Below are positions 1 to 9,269 of a stretch of 64,000 bases of DNA, piece after piece (position 1 is the first letter of the stretch; each line of letters opens with the position of its first letter). The translations under genes and the position numbers were made by a program. Source of the stretch: Paenibacillus curdlanolyticus YK9 (GTDB lineage: Bacteria > Bacillota > Bacilli > Paenibacillales > Paenibacillaceae); the NCBI RefSeq assembly GCF_000179615.1, contig NZ_AEDD01000010.1:1-64000 (forward strand), given 5' to 3'. The notes below the pieces were generated by a model. The model was given only the letters and a program-made list of their open reading frames with translations. It was not told the origin of the DNA and did no database searches.

Positions 1-61
1 CCAGTTTAGTTACAGCATTTTCAAGTAGATTGTTGAAAGAATTTTCGGGTATATTAGTCAT
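1..61 (-). CDS. N-terminal fragment of an unidentified protein (cut by window edge)
   Basis: An ATG on the minus strand at 61-59 opens a frame that runs off the left edge without a stop. The peptide begins MTNIPENSFNNLLENAV. A strong ribosome binding site (AAGGAG) lies nine bases before the ATG, which is why I accept this as a real start. Only about 20 residues are visible, so no family can be assigned. Its upstream region is the hairpin repeat array at 177-481. Confidence 0.6.
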   Translation of the reverse strand, partial: MTNIPENSFNNLLENAVTKL

Positions 62-176
62 CGAGTAGGGCTCCTTCTTGGTGCGTGTGGTAACCCCGAG
101 AATACCCTACTTTTTTGCTGCCTGTTAAGGCTCCAAATGTTGGTACACAAACAACTTTACATCATCCGGCTGCTCC

Positions 177-481
177 GATAGGGCAGATTTTTGTGCCCTA
201 TTCGCGCCGGGGCGCGGCGGCTGCGCCGATAGGGCACATTTTTGTGCCCTATTCGCCCCGGGGCGCGGCGGCTGCGCCGATAGGGCAGATTTTTGTGCCC
301 TATTCGCGCCGGGGCGCGGCGGCTGCGCCGATAGGGCACATTTTTCTGCCCTATTCGCGCCGAGGCGCAGCCGCTGCTCCGATAGGGCACATTTTTCTGC
401 CCTATTCGCGCCGAAGCGCGGCGGCTGCGCCGATAGAGCACATTTTTGTGCCCTATTCGCGCCGGGGCGCAGCCGCCCAGC
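177..481. repeat. Six-unit 51-bp tandem hairpin array (array 1)
   Basis: Six units start at 177, 228, 279, 330, 381 and 432, an exact 51-bp period. Each holds an inverted repeat, ATAGGGCA then about 8 bases then TGCCCTAT, separated by a GC-rich spacer made of GCGCC/GGCGC motifs. Unit 2 pairs perfectly over 10 bp with a TTTT loop. Because 51 is a multiple of three, reading frames stay open through the array, but the peptides they give are simple 17-residue repeats and are not credible proteins. A second array with the same hairpin core and unit number is at 20873-21158. Confidence 0.9.
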
Positions 482-487
482 GCAACC

Positions 488-521
488 AAAAAAAGCAGAG
501 CCGAAATCGCTCTGCTTTTTT
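488..521 (-). terminator. Intrinsic terminator of the carbonic-anhydrase-like gene
   Basis: AGCAGAGC and GCTCTGCT form a stem around a 7-base loop, flanked by A and T runs on both sides, so it could work in both directions. It lies just downstream of the gene ending at 554. Confidence 0.8.
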
Positions 522-553
522 GCATATATGCAACTATGAATCCGATCACAAGA

Positions 554-1273
554 CTAATGATTCTTCGCCAAGCCGCAGCTGCATCGCTTGCTGCCGAACA
601 GCATGTTATAGCTCGCAGGAAAAGCTTGATTGACGCGCTGCACGCCCTTAACGAATTGCTTCTGATCCGTAGGAACCTCGTTCAATCGGTCCGCTTTGGC
701 CTGTGTATCAATCATTGCACCCGGCGGGACGAACCGATTCTCGCGAATGCGCACGCCGCTCGTGACAACCGCTTGATTAGAAACAAATGCACCGCTTCCA
801 ACCTCCGCATCGAACACAAGCGCCTGAAACCCGACAAACACATTGTCTCCTATAGCGCAAGGGCCATGCACGAGTGCACCATGCGCGCAGGTGACGCCAT
901 TGCCGATGTAGATCGAATACGAGCGCCCGTTCACCGTAACCTGTTCATCCTTCAAGCCATGCAGCACAACGCCATCTTGAATATTCGAGCCATCCCCGAT
1001 ATAGAACGGCGATCCCTCGTCGGCACGTATGCTGACGCATGGCGCAATAAATACATTATCGCGGACCGTCACATCGCCGATAATGCTCACGAACGGGCTG
1101 ATGAACGCCGATCCGCTAATCGCGGGCGCTTTCGATTGCGGAACCGTGGGCGTCCTCGGATTCGGGCTTATAAATCGGATGAACATATTAAACGGACCTT
1201 CCGGCTTCAAAAAATGGGTCAGTGCCCGGAGCTTGCTGCTCTCCCCGGCCCCCTCTTTGCTGTCTGCCTTCAT
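554..1273 (-). CDS. Gamma-class carbonic anhydrase-like hexapeptide-repeat protein
   Basis: The protein (about 239 residues) has a left-handed beta-helix signature of repeated hexapeptides. Counting from the GTG at 1303, it keeps Arg93 in RADEGSPF and three histidines placed as zinc ligands: His115 (GVVLHG), His141 and His146 (CAHGALVHG). This is the arrangement of gamma carbonic anhydrases of the CamH type, which interconvert CO2 and bicarbonate. Many relatives with the same fold have no proven activity. I prefer the ATG at 1273, which follows a GGCGGGG sequence; the GTG at 1303 has no visible ribosome binding site. It sits downstream of the LacI regulator on the same strand with a gap of 120 bases or more, and shared control is possible but not shown. 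Confidence 0.85.
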   Translation of the reverse strand: MKADSKEGAGESSKLRALTHFLKPEGPFNMFIRFISPNPRTPTVPQSKAPAISGSAFISPFVSIIGDVTVRDNVFIAPCVSIRADEGSPFYIGDGSNIQDGVVLHGLKDEQVTVNGRSYSIYIGNGVTCAHGALVHGPCAIGDNVFVGFQALVFDAEVGSGAFVSNQAVVTSGVRIRENRFVPPGAMIDTQAKADRLNEVPTDQKQFVKGVQRVNQAFPASYNMLFGSKRCSCGLAKNH

Positions 1274-1396
1274 CGCATCCCCGCCTCGACTCGTTTCTTT
1301 CACTATATGAGCAGAGAGGGAACTCCTGAACCGGAACCATCCTGTGGGCTGTTTGACGATTTGGTTATTGCCGATACGCTATGCCGCCGACGGAGC

Positions 1397-2464
1397 TCAT
1401 GCGCCGCACGATTCCCGAATCATCAGCTCCGGCGTATGGTTGATGCTGATCTCTTCCTCCGAGCCATTAATTGCGCTTATGAGCTGCAGCACCGCCATTC
1501 GCCCCAAATATTCATTATGCTGATCCAAGGAAGTCAGCCTCGGGACGCTGTATTCGCCCGATGGGAACTGATCGCAGCTGGCAATCGCCATATGCTCCGG
1601 GCATTGAAGCCCTCTATCCTTCATCGCGCGAATAGCGCCGAGTGCGACCATATCGTTAATGGCAACGACAGCGGTCGGGAGCTGCGAGTTGGAATCCGCG
1701 TCCCCCGCCATGTCGAGCAACTGGTTCATCGCGCTATATCCATCTTGCGCATAATAGTCGGACAGCACCACATGCCGCGGGTCCACTCGCTTTCCTAATG
1801 CAGACAGCGCCTGCTGGAACGCTTCAACGCGGGCCGAGGTAACCCGGATGCCCGGCTCTCCCCCGATAAACCCGATGCGTTCATGATTCAGCGCGACAAA
1901 ATGATGAACAATCGCCGTAACGCCCTGCTTCAAATTGCGTTCGACGAACAGGCAATCGCATCCATCGACGCGGCTGCCAACGATAACGACAGGCACTTGG
2001 CGGTGCATCTGATTCAACGCCTTCAGGAATTCGTCCGGAATGTCCTCCTTATCCATGCTGCCGCCGAGAATAAGTACGCCGTCCACTTGCTTTTCGAGCG
2101 CTATTTTATAATAATCCGCTTCCGTCAGCTCCTCTGCCGGGCGCTGCTCCCCTCGCACGAACATCGTGTTAAACATGAGCGTCGCGTATTGATGCTGCAG
2201 TGCGAAACGCTCGACCTGCTGGAACAGCGAAGCGAAATAAGGATTCGTAATATCCGGTAAAATAACGGCAATATTGCGCGTCGTATGGTTCACCATCCCT
2301 CTGGCAAACACGCTCGGCGTATAGTTATATTCGTCGATGATCCGCTGGATTTTCTCCCGCTTCTTCGGGGATACCGACGGGCTGTTGTTCAGCACGCGCG
2401 ATACGGTTGAGACGGATACGCCGCTTTTTTGAGCGATTTCGCTAATCGTTATTTTGCTTTTCAC
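1397..2464 (-). CDS. LacI-family transcriptional regulator
   Basis: The protein (about 355 residues) begins with the LacI DNA-binding helix-turn-helix (TISEIAQKSGVSVSTVSRVL), followed by the hinge and a periplasmic-binding-protein-like effector domain with the usual NPYF and GFIGG segments. Members sense a sugar or related small molecule and repress or activate catabolic genes. The start is the GTG at 2464, seven bases after GGAGG; the upstream ATG at 2494 lacks a site. A promoter and a perfect 14-bp LacI-type palindrome lie upstream, which suggests autoregulation. No sugar-uptake genes are adjacent, so the effector is unknown. Confidence 0.92.
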   Translation of the reverse strand: MKSKITISEIAQKSGVSVSTVSRVLNNSPSVSPKKREKIQRIIDEYNYTPSVFARGMVNHTTRNIAVILPDITNPYFASLFQQVERFALQHQYATLMFNTMFVRGEQRPAEELTEADYYKIALEKQVDGVLILGGSMDKEDIPDEFLKALNQMHRQVPVVIVGSRVDGCDCLFVERNLKQGVTAIVHHFVALNHERIGFIGGEPGIRVTSARVEAFQQALSALGKRVDPRHVVLSDYYAQDGYSAMNQLLDMAGDADSNSQLPTAVVAINDMVALGAIRAMKDRGLQCPEHMAIASCDQFPSGEYSVPRLTSLDQHNEYLGRMAVLQLISAINGSEEEISINHTPELMIRESCGA

Positions 2465-2507
2465 GTCAAGTCCTCCAAATCCGTCCGATAACATGGGCTA
2501 TGGCTCG

Positions 2508-2537
2508 ATTTTACTCTAAAAGAAGGATCGAATTCAA
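2508..2537 (-). promoter_or_regulatory. Sigma-A-type promoter of the LacI gene
   Basis: On the minus strand TTGAAT (2537-2532) and TAAAAT (2513-2508) are separated by 18 bp, a good match to the vegetative consensus. The LacI-type operator lies just upstream of the -35 box. Confidence 0.55.
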
Positions 2538-2545
2538 CGCTAGTC

Positions 2546-2559
2546 TGGTATCGTTACCA
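2546..2559. promoter_or_regulatory. Palindromic LacI-family operator
   Basis: TGGTATCGTTACCA has 5-bp palindromic arms (TGGTA/TACCA) and the central CG typical of LacI-family operators. It lies 82 bp upstream of the LacI start, so autoregulation is the simplest reading. This is inferred from the motif and position. Confidence 0.55.
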
Positions 2560-2601
2560 AATCAAGTTCAGCTCTGACGCTTGCTCGCCGTCCACACAAA
2601 A

Positions 2602-2635
2602 AAAGGCGGTGCAGCATCCACTCTGCACCGCCTTT
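2602..2635 (-). terminator. Intrinsic terminator of the patatin-like gene
   Basis: AAAGGCGGTGCAG and CTGCACCGCCTTT form a 13-bp stem around an 8-base loop, with an A/T run at the minus-strand exit. It lies just after the stop at 2660. Confidence 0.85.
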
Positions 2636-2659
2636 CCCGTATGTACACCTCCGCGCACG

Positions 2660-3517
2660 TTACCGCGTTCGCGCCACCCACGTCTTGATGGACGCCAGCA
2701 GCTGCTTCGCGTCCTCGTAGCCTTGCCGATGCAGCGCTTCGAGCTTCCTCGGATTACGCTCCATCCTTCCGACCTCCAGCGGGCGCTGCGGACGAATGAC
2801 GAAAATGTTGCCCTTGCGCTCCTGATCGTCGATATAGGCAAGCGTATCATTGTAAATTTTGTGCCGGTGCAGCAATATCTTCACGAATTCCGGGAACTTG
2901 CCGTACGCACGCCGCACGAACCAGCCGAACCGGTTGCGCCCTTTGCGATACTCGCTATTCCGGGTCAGCACGACGATATTGCGCTTGTAGCCATCCCCCT
3001 CTGCCTGACGCAGTGGAATGGGGTCCGATATCCCCCCGTCGAGCAGCGCTTTACCCTCGTACTCCACAATCGGCGCGATGAACGGCAGCGAGCTTGACGC
3101 TCGCAGCACCTTCCACAGGTCAAAGCCCGGGTCTGTCTTATTATGATAAATCGTCTTGCCCGTACGGATATCTGTTGTGCCTACGACGAATTGCTCCGGG
3201 CTATCCATAAACGCTTGATTGTCAAAAGGAACGAGCACGTTCGGAATCTCATCGAATATAAAATCCATGCCAAACAATTGACGGCTCTTCCACATGTTGC
3301 GCCATGAAAGATACCGCCAGTCTTTGACCCACGTCTTATTAATTTCTTGATTCCGTCCCAACTGTCTCGATATATAACTCGCGGCCATGCAAGCGCCAGC
3401 GGATACCCCTACCGTATAAGGAAAATAGATATGTTGTTCCGAAAAATAGTCCAGCACGCCTGCCGTGTACACGCCGCGCATGCCGCCGCCTTCTAAAACC
3501 AAGCCGACGCCTTCCAT
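2660..3517 (-). CDS. Patatin-like phospholipase family protein
   Basis: The protein (about 285 residues) has the patatin catalytic set: the glycine-rich oxyanion loop LEGGGMRG near the N-terminus, the nucleophile elbow GVSAG, and the DGG motif carrying the catalytic aspartate (LLDGGISDP). These enzymes use a Ser-Asp dyad to hydrolyse acyl esters of lipids. No signal peptide is visible, so it is probably cytoplasmic or membrane-associated. It resembles the bacterial YjjU-type group. I chose the ATG at 3517 because AGGGGG lies nine bases before it; the upstream GTG at 3538 lacks a site. It is monocistronic, with a terminator behind it. Its substrate cannot be told from sequence. Confidence 0.9.
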   Translation of the reverse strand: MEGVGLVLEGGGMRGVYTAGVLDYFSEQHIYFPYTVGVSAGACMAASYISRQLGRNQEINKTWVKDWRYLSWRNMWKSRQLFGMDFIFDEIPNVLVPFDNQAFMDSPEQFVVGTTDIRTGKTIYHNKTDPGFDLWKVLRASSSLPFIAPIVEYEGKALLDGGISDPIPLRQAEGDGYKRNIVVLTRNSEYRKGRNRFGWFVRRAYGKFPEFVKILLHRHKIYNDTLAYIDDQERKGNIFVIRPQRPLEVGRMERNPRKLEALHRQGYEDAKQLLASIKTWVARTR

Positions 3518-3647
3518 TCCCATTTGCCCCCTAGACACGATACGTTAACGTTAACTTTACCTATTGTACCTATCGGTAATCAAACTCGTCAAATGCTAAC
3601 AAACGGCAGCGATAAGCTGCCTTCTGGTCAGGACGCATACACATAGT

Positions 3648-3672
3648 AGCCCCCGACCATTGGTCGGGGGCT
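3648..3672. terminator. Hairpin downstream of the GH81 gene
   Basis: AGCCCCCGACC and GGTCGGGGGCT form an 11-bp GC-rich stem 26 bp past the GH81 stop. The U-tract is poor, so it may terminate weakly or protect the 3' end of the mRNA. Confidence 0.5.
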
Positions 3673-3697
3673 GCCACTTTTCCTACTTCACTCTACA

Positions 3698-6600
3698 TTA
3701 AGAGCCTAACACTTCGAACTCCCACAAGGAGTAGCCATAGCCTGTCGTACGTGCCGTGCCGTACATGCGAACGTATCTGCCGTTGACCGGGGAGCTGAAC
3801 GTAATGTTTTCTACGCCGCCCGTTCCGTTTGTTTTCGTATAAGCATCCACCCACGTCGCGTTGTCGCTGGACACTTGAATCTTGTAGTCTTTGCCCGCAG
3901 CCGTTTCCCAGTTCAGCTTAACGCCCGTAAGCGAGTAGCTTGCGCCAAGGTCAACTTGAATCCATTGCGGATCGCTATTGTTGGATTCCCAACGCGTATT
4001 CGCATTGCCGTCGAAAGCCGCTGCCGCTGTGTTGCCACCTACTTGGGAGAAGGCGGTTGCCGTTTTGTTCAGCGCTTTGTTCGTCGGCGTGCCGCCGCCA
4101 GTGCCGCCGGAACCGCCTGAGCCGTATACTTCAAACTCCCACAGCGAGTAGCCGTAGCCCGTCGTGCGAGCCGTGCCGTACATGCGAATGAATTTGCCGC
4201 TTGCTGGCGTTGCGAACGTAATGTTTTCTACGCCGCCTGTTCCGTTTGTTTTCGTGTATGCATCCGTCCAGGTTGCATTATCGTTGGATACTTGGATTTT
4301 GTAATCCTTGCCCGCTGCCGTTTCCCAATTGAGCTTCACGCCTGTAATGGTGTACGTAGCGCCCAGGTCAATCGTAATCCACTGCGGGTCTTGGCCAGCC
4401 GATTCCCAACGCGTATTAACGTTGCCATCGATTGCCGCAGCCGCTGTATTGCCGCCTTGCGCCGTCAATGCCGTAGCCGTTTTGTTCAATGCGATATTGG
4501 AAACCGCGCCGCCGATCGTAATGACCGATGTTGCAACTGCGGAATCCGTGGCGCCCGATTTGAACGCAATTGCCTTCACCGTCGTAGTCGCCGTTACCGG
4601 GAATGCGCCTGCATAGACCGTACCCGTCGTTGCCGTTGGGTTCGAGCCATCCGTCGTGTAACGGATCGATGCGCCTGCCGTTGCCGTGCTGATCGATACA
4701 TTTTGCGTTCCTGTGTACGTGCCCGTTGCAGGCGTAATGACAGGCGTATCTACCTGCGTTGACGTTGCTGGCGAGCCGTAAACCTCGAACTCCCATAACG
4801 AGAAGCCGTAGTTCGTCGTTCTTGCCGTGCCAAGCATGCGTACATATTTGCCGGTTACTGGCGCCGTGAACGTGATGTTCTCAATTCCGCCTGTTCCACC
4901 TGTTTTCGTATAAGCATCCGTCCATGTCGCATTGTCGCTGGACACTTGGATTTTGTAATCCTTGCCCGCTGCCGTTTCCCAATTGAGCTTGACGCCCGTA
5001 ACGCTGTACGTTCCGCCAAGGTCTACCGTAATCCATTGCGGATCGCTAGCAGCCGATTCCCAACGCGTATTCACGTCGCCGTCAAATGCTGCTGCAGCCG
5101 TGTTGCCGCCTTGCGCCGTGTACGCCGTAGCTGTTTTGTTCAGCGCACGGTTTACGTTCGTCGCGCCAATCGTAATGACGGATGTTGCTAATGTGGAGTC
5201 TGTCATGCCGGATTTCACTGCAATTGCCTTCACCGTCGTCGTTGCCGAAACCGTGAACGCACCTGCATAAACCGTTCCCGTCGTTGCCGTTGGCGTAGAG
5301 CCGTCCGTCGTATAACGGATTGTTGCGCCTGCCGTTGCGTCCGTAATCGTTACGCTCTGCGCGCCAGTGTACGTGCCCGTTGCAGGAGAGATCACAGGCT
5401 GCGCCACTTGGCTTGCCACGTTGATCGTGTACGTCGCAGTCGACGTAGCCGAGTCATTCATCAGATCCTTGAATGCTTTAGCTTTGATTGTCGTGTTCTG
5501 CGACACAGTAATCGGCGCCAAGTATTTCGCGGAAGAAGCATTCGGCTCGGAGCCGTCCGTCGTGTAACGAATCGTTGCGCCTGCCGTCGTCGTGGAAATC
5601 GCTACCGATTGTGCAGCGCTGTACGAGCCGCTTGCTACGCTGAACGTCGGTGCTGCGACTTGACCGTTCGGTGCTGGCGGTTGAACGCCGTTCACTGGGT
5701 TAGCCGCTACCGTTTTCAGCGGAGGCACGGTTACCGTACCTACGATGCTGCCAGCAGCATTGCGGAATACAACGTATTGCGTCGTGCTCGTCGGGTTCCA
5801 AATGTTTGCCGTGTACGTGCCGTTCTTCTTGAACATTTGGTACGTCGTCCAGTTGGACGAATAGATATCGGTCGTACGCGTACCGAATGCATCCATTGCA
5901 TGGAGGAACCAGTACGTGTTCGGCCATTCTTTCTTGCCGTTGTTATCGTCGTTCGCGATTTTCGTTGGATCCCATTTCGCCAATGCGCCTTGCGGATCGC
6001 TCAACGCTTGGAATGGCCAAATGATATGGTACCAGCCCGTTTCGTTGCCGCCCTTATCTTGCTTGAACGCCGTGTACGCTCTTGCAGCTGCGTCTGGGCG
6101 CACGCCGAAGTACGTCATGTAAGGAGCGGTCGGCAGCCATTGGATGCCGTACATATTGTTCGCGTCAGCCGCGAAATAAGTGCCGTAGTAGTTTTTGCTG
6201 CCGTAAACCTGTGCAACTACGCCATGATTGAAGCCTGGCAGCCAGTTGTCCTGGTCATAGTTGAACCAGTATTGAAGAACCGAATTCGTTTCAACCGCAT
6301 ATACCCACATGCCTGCATCGCGGTAAGCTTTGTTATCCGTTACAACGCCCCACAGATATTCGCCTGCGTAAGCGAACAGCGCTTCGGACGTTGCTTCTTG
6401 GTTGTTGCCGTCATAGTTATCGCCATAGCCGCCTGCCCATGAAACGCCCTCATACGGATCGAAAGCGCGCATGAACGGATACATCGAATCCGTGCGCGAC
6501 GGGTTGCCTACGTCACGGATCAGGTGCTCGACCATGCCGCCGTAGTTGTTCAGGAAGTCTTTGTCGTACGTTGCGAGTACTGCAGATGCATAGATGTAGT

Positions 6601-8953
6601 AGCTCCATACATAGTGATGGTCGGACATCCACTTCGCCATGCCGTGGTCGCCGCCGTCGCCTTGCATAGCGCCCCACTCAGGCGAGTAGTACAGGTAGAA
6701 TGGATAGTCGTTCGGCCATCCGCCGCTGTACGTGTACCAGTTGGTGAGGATATTTTTGAGAATCGACAAGGACTTGTCCCGAATTGCCGTCTCTCCCAAT
6801 TGGTCTGCAATCAGCACCGCTTGCGCGAGCGGATGCAGGTTTTTGCCTTCCCAGTACGGGTCATCCCACATGTAGTTGTTCTCAAGCATCGTGTTTGTGT
6901 TGTTCAGGTAGCTGATTACTTCAGCGCGATTGTAGCCTGCGGAGCCTGTTGGCTCAGCGAATTGCGGAATAATGCCCTCAAATTTGTTCTGAACGAAGAA
7001 CGTATTGCCTTCATGCACTTTCATCGTGCCGCGGATCGATGGATACGTCAGTGCCGTCAGGGACGTTGCGGACGTAATCGTCTTCCATTGGTTAGGCAGG
7101 AGCGCCATCAAGGAATCGGACGAGAAGCCGCTGCGCTTCAGTTGAACCGTCGACTGGTACGTCGTCGAAACGTTGCTTGTTGCGTCTTCTACGTTATAGC
7201 TTGCTTTCGTGTCCGTCACGAACGCGTAACCATGCTGGTAGTAGTAGTTCAGATTGCTGTTAGCAGGCAGTGTGCCGATGGACAAGTAGTTTTCGCCGCT
7301 GCCCAATTGGATCGTCAGCTTGCCGTTAACCTTCTTGAACACCGTGCCAGCCGGAGCAAACAAGCCGTACGATCTTACTTTGTTGTTGCCGCCCGTGTCG
7401 ACGTTCGCGATTTCCACGCCGATGTGGTCAGCCGTTACAGTCGAGCCCTCTGCTGCGAGCAGCGTGTTGTTGCTGTCATCGAAGAAGCGAGTCGACGTGC
7501 CGTTCAGCACGAGGAATGGCGAGGATGGATCCGAGAACTCGTTGAACAGGTAAGGCGAGCCCTTCACGATCGTCGTCTTCATTTTGAACGTGTTGTCATC
7601 GCTAAGCACGGCTCTTACCGAGTAGTCGCCATAGCCGTCAACCTTGGACGACATCGTCATCGGGTTGATGTTGCTGGCCATCAGGTAGAAGTCAGGCGCG
7701 CCTGCCGTGCTCATCGTTTTGCCGTCTGCCGACACATAGCCTGCACCCGGGTTCATAACGCTGAGGCCTTGGTCCGTGTACTGCGTACGGAATGGCAGCG
7801 CGACGATGCCGTCACTCAGGCGTTTGATCAGAATCGATTGCCACCAGCCGCCGGAAGGCAGCGGACCCGTAACATTCGCTGTTTTGTAAGTTGGATAAGT
7901 TGGTGAAGTCGTCGTAATATCGTTGGTTTTGTAGCTGCCTGCGCCAACGCTTACGATTTGCGGAACCGGTTTAGCCGGAATTTGCACCGGTGGAATCGGA
8001 TCGCCATTCACGAAATCATAGACTTCCATCTCGTACAGCGAGTAGCCGAAGCCCGTGCCTCTTGCGAAGCCGGACAAGCGGACATAACGCCCGTCAGCCT
8101 TGATCTTGATCGTCTCTACGCCGCCTTGGCCATAGAGCTGGCGGTATACCGTCGTCCAGTTGGTGCCGTCATTGGACACTTCAATGTCATACGATTTGCC
8201 GTAAGCCGATTCCCAGTTCAGGATGACCGTACCAATCGTATGCACGCTGCCGAGGTCCACGCTGATCCATTGCGGGTCCCATGACTCGGAAGACCAACGC
8301 GTCGTGTAGTCGCCATCGAATGCTTTGGAAGCATTCACGATTCCCGGATCCGTCGACCACGTAGGCACTTCCCACGTCGAAGCATTTGTCGGCTTGTTGA
8401 TCGCAATGTTCGTAGGCGCCGGAGGCTGTGGCGTCGTGAATTCGCCATATACTTGGAACTCATATAAGGAGAATCCGAAGTCCGCCAATGCGCGCTGTTG
8501 GCACAGCACCCGCACATAGCGGCCTGAACCCGACAGGTTCGTCAAATCGTTGATGCCGCCAGTTCCCGTTGTCGTCGAATAGATGTCCGTCCATGTGTTC
8601 GCGTCATTGGACACTTGGACTTTATATGCTTTGGCATATGCGCCTTCCCAGCTCAGATATACGCGATTGATATTCGCGACGGAGCCCAGATCGACATAGA
8701 TCCACTGCGGGTCCATCTGCCATACGCTCGCCCAACGCGAGCTAATGTTGCCGTCTACCGCCCGTTCTGTCATATTGGCGCCTTCTGTGGAAGATGCCAG
8801 CACCGGTTTACGAAGCGACAACAGCTGGGAAGCTGCTGCGTGGGCCGGGGCCGCACCCACAAGGGACATCAAGCTGACCAGCAATGCCATACTGAGCGTA
8901 ATCGCAATCATGCGATTCATGCTTCTGAAGCTGTTCACTTTCAATTGATGCAC
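3698..8953 (-). CDS. Secreted GH81 endo-beta-1,3-glucanase with five CBM32-like and three CHB_HEX-like modules
   Basis: The protein has about 1751 residues. Residues 1-40 are a signal peptide ending AHAA. Then follow two F5/8 type C (CBM32-like) modules (about 41-170 and 183-312), a GH81 catalytic domain (about 345-1060), two chitobiase C-terminal-like domains (about 1100-1260), and further CBM32-like, CHB_HEX-like, CBM32-like and, after a Gly-rich linker, CBM32-like modules. GH81 signatures include SDHHYVW (Asp778, predicted general acid) and DGNNQEATSEA (Glu853 and Glu857, predicted base region). The family hydrolyses internal beta-1,3-glucan bonds (laminarin, fungal wall glucan). The start is the GTG at 8953, seven bases after AAGGAGGT. 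The gene is single, with long non-coding flanks. Binding specificity of the modules is not predictable. Confidence 0.93.
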   Translation of the reverse strand: MHQLKVNSFRSMNRMIAITLSMALLVSLMSLVGAAPAHAAASQLLSLRKPVLASSTEGANMTERAVDGNISSRWASVWQMDPQWIYVDLGSVANINRVYLSWEGAYAKAYKVQVSNDANTWTDIYSTTTGTGGINDLTNLSGSGRYVRVLCQQRALADFGFSLYEFQVYGEFTTPQPPAPTNIAINKPTNASTWEVPTWSTDPGIVNASKAFDGDYTTRWSSESWDPQWISVDLGSVHTIGTVILNWESAYGKSYDIEVSNDGTNWTTVYRQLYGQGGVETIKIKADGRYVRLSGFARGTGFGYSLYEMEVYDFVNGDPIPPVQIPAKPVPQIVSVGAGSYKTNDITTTSPTYPTYKTANVTGPLPSGGWWQSILIKRLSDGIVALPFRTQYTDQGLSVMNPGAGYVSADGKTMSTAGAPDFYLMASNINPMTMSSKVDGYGDYSVRAVLSDDNTFKMKTTIVKGSPYLFNEFSDPSSPFLVLNGTSTRFFDDSNNTLLAAEGSTVTADHIGVEIANVDTGGNNKVRSYGLFAPAGTVFKKVNGKLTIQLGSGENYLSIGTLPANSNLNYYYQHGYAFVTDTKASYNVEDATSNVSTTYQSTVQLKRSGFSSDSLMALLPNQWKTITSATSLTALTYPSIRGTMKVHEGNTFFVQNKFEGIIPQFAEPTGSAGYNRAEVISYLNNTNTMLENNYMWDDPYWEGKNLHPLAQAVLIADQLGETAIRDKSLSILKNILTNWYTYSGGWPNDYPFYLYYSPEWGAMQGDGGDHGMAKWMSDHHYVWSYYIYASAVLATYDKDFLNNYGGMVEHLIRDVGNPSRTDSMYPFMRAFDPYEGVSWAGGYGDNYDGNNQEATSEALFAYAGEYLWGVVTDNKAYRDAGMWVYAVETNSVLQYWFNYDQDNWLPGFNHGVVAQVYGSKNYYGTYFAADANNMYGIQWLPTAPYMTYFGVRPDAAARAYTAFKQDKGGNETGWYHIIWPFQALSDPQGALAKWDPTKIANDDNNGKKEWPNTYWFLHAMDAFGTRTTDIYSSNWTTYQMFKKNGTYTANIWNPTSTTQYVVFRNAAGSIVGTVTVPPLKTVAANPVNGVQPPAPNGQVAAPTFSVASGSYSAAQSVAISTTTAGATIRYTTDGSEPNASSAKYLAPITVSQNTTIKAKAFKDLMNDSATSTATYTINVASQVAQPVISPATGTYTGAQSVTITDATAGATIRYTTDGSTPTATTGTVYAGAFTVSATTTVKAIAVKSGMTDSTLATSVITIGATNVNRALNKTATAYTAQGGNTAAAAFDGDVNTRWESAASDPQWITVDLGGTYSVTGVKLNWETAAGKDYKIQVSSDNATWTDAYTKTGGTGGIENITFTAPVTGKYVRMLGTARTTNYGFSLWEFEVYGSPATSTQVDTPVITPATGTYTGTQNVSISTATAGASIRYTTDGSNPTATTGTVYAGAFPVTATTTVKAIAFKSGATDSAVATSVITIGGAVSNIALNKTATALTAQGGNTAAAAIDGNVNTRWESAGQDPQWITIDLGATYTITGVKLNWETAAGKDYKIQVSNDNATWTDAYTKTNGTGGVENITFATPASGKFIRMYGTARTTGYGYSLWEFEVYGSGGSGGTGGGTPTNKALNKTATAFSQVGGNTAAAAFDGNANTRWESNNSDPQWIQVDLGASYSLTGVKLNWETAAGKDYKIQVSSDNATWVDAYTKTNGTGGVENITFSSPVNGRYVRMYGTARTTGYGYSLWEFEVLGS

Positions 8954-9269
8954 TTCAACTACCTCCTTCAATGAATGGATGAAGCATTCTCGCGCCAAAT
9001 GTGTCAGTATCCCCCCATTTACAGTTCAACCATCGTATTCCTCCAGTAAATGAGAATGCATTCCCTATAATGGTAGAGGACGGAAAGATAGATTTATAGA
9101 AGTCATATTTCCATTCATACGGTGCATTTTTTAGATAGTTATCTGGCGCATAACGATTGGCTCACTTGAAAACAACGTTGTAATTGTGCCACAATAAAAC
9201 AGGCAGCGTTTACACGCCATTATCGACATACATACGTACAGGCACAGCCTGCGAGGAGGATACAAATTG
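8954..9269. other. Divergent intergenic region, GH81 gene and aldo/keto reductase gene
   Basis: This 316-bp region holds the ribosome binding sites of both divergent genes and presumably their promoters. A TATAAT at 9066-9071 on the plus strand has no clear -35 box. A five-codon open frame (MVEL, 9033-9019, minus) with a GGAGG site precedes the GH81 gene but is too short to call. I see no other convincing element. Confidence 0.4.

Noticed and set aside
177-481. Possible CRISPR array or repeat-containing protein
   Set aside because: The units are fully repeated, spacers do not vary as in CRISPR, no cas genes are present, and open frames exist only because 51 is divisible by three.
446-1798. 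A 450-codon frame on the plus strand over the carbonic-anhydrase and LacI genes
   Set aside because: It is antisense to two well-supported genes with clear motifs and has no family signature.
3544-3555. GTTAACGTTAAC palindrome as an operator for the patatin-like gene
   Set aside because: A similar GTTAACGTTAA stretch occurs before the chemoreceptor start at 45712 without any shared logic, and no regulator is linked, so I do not call it.
6524-7906. A 460-codon plus-strand frame inside the GH81 gene
   Set aside because: Antisense to the GH81 catalytic domain and rich in Arg, Val and His in a pattern typical of reverse-strand shadow frames.
9019-9033. Four-residue leader peptide MVEL before the GH81 gene, with a good GGAGG site
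   Set aside because: Too short to judge, no associated terminator or attenuator, and such frames arise by chance.
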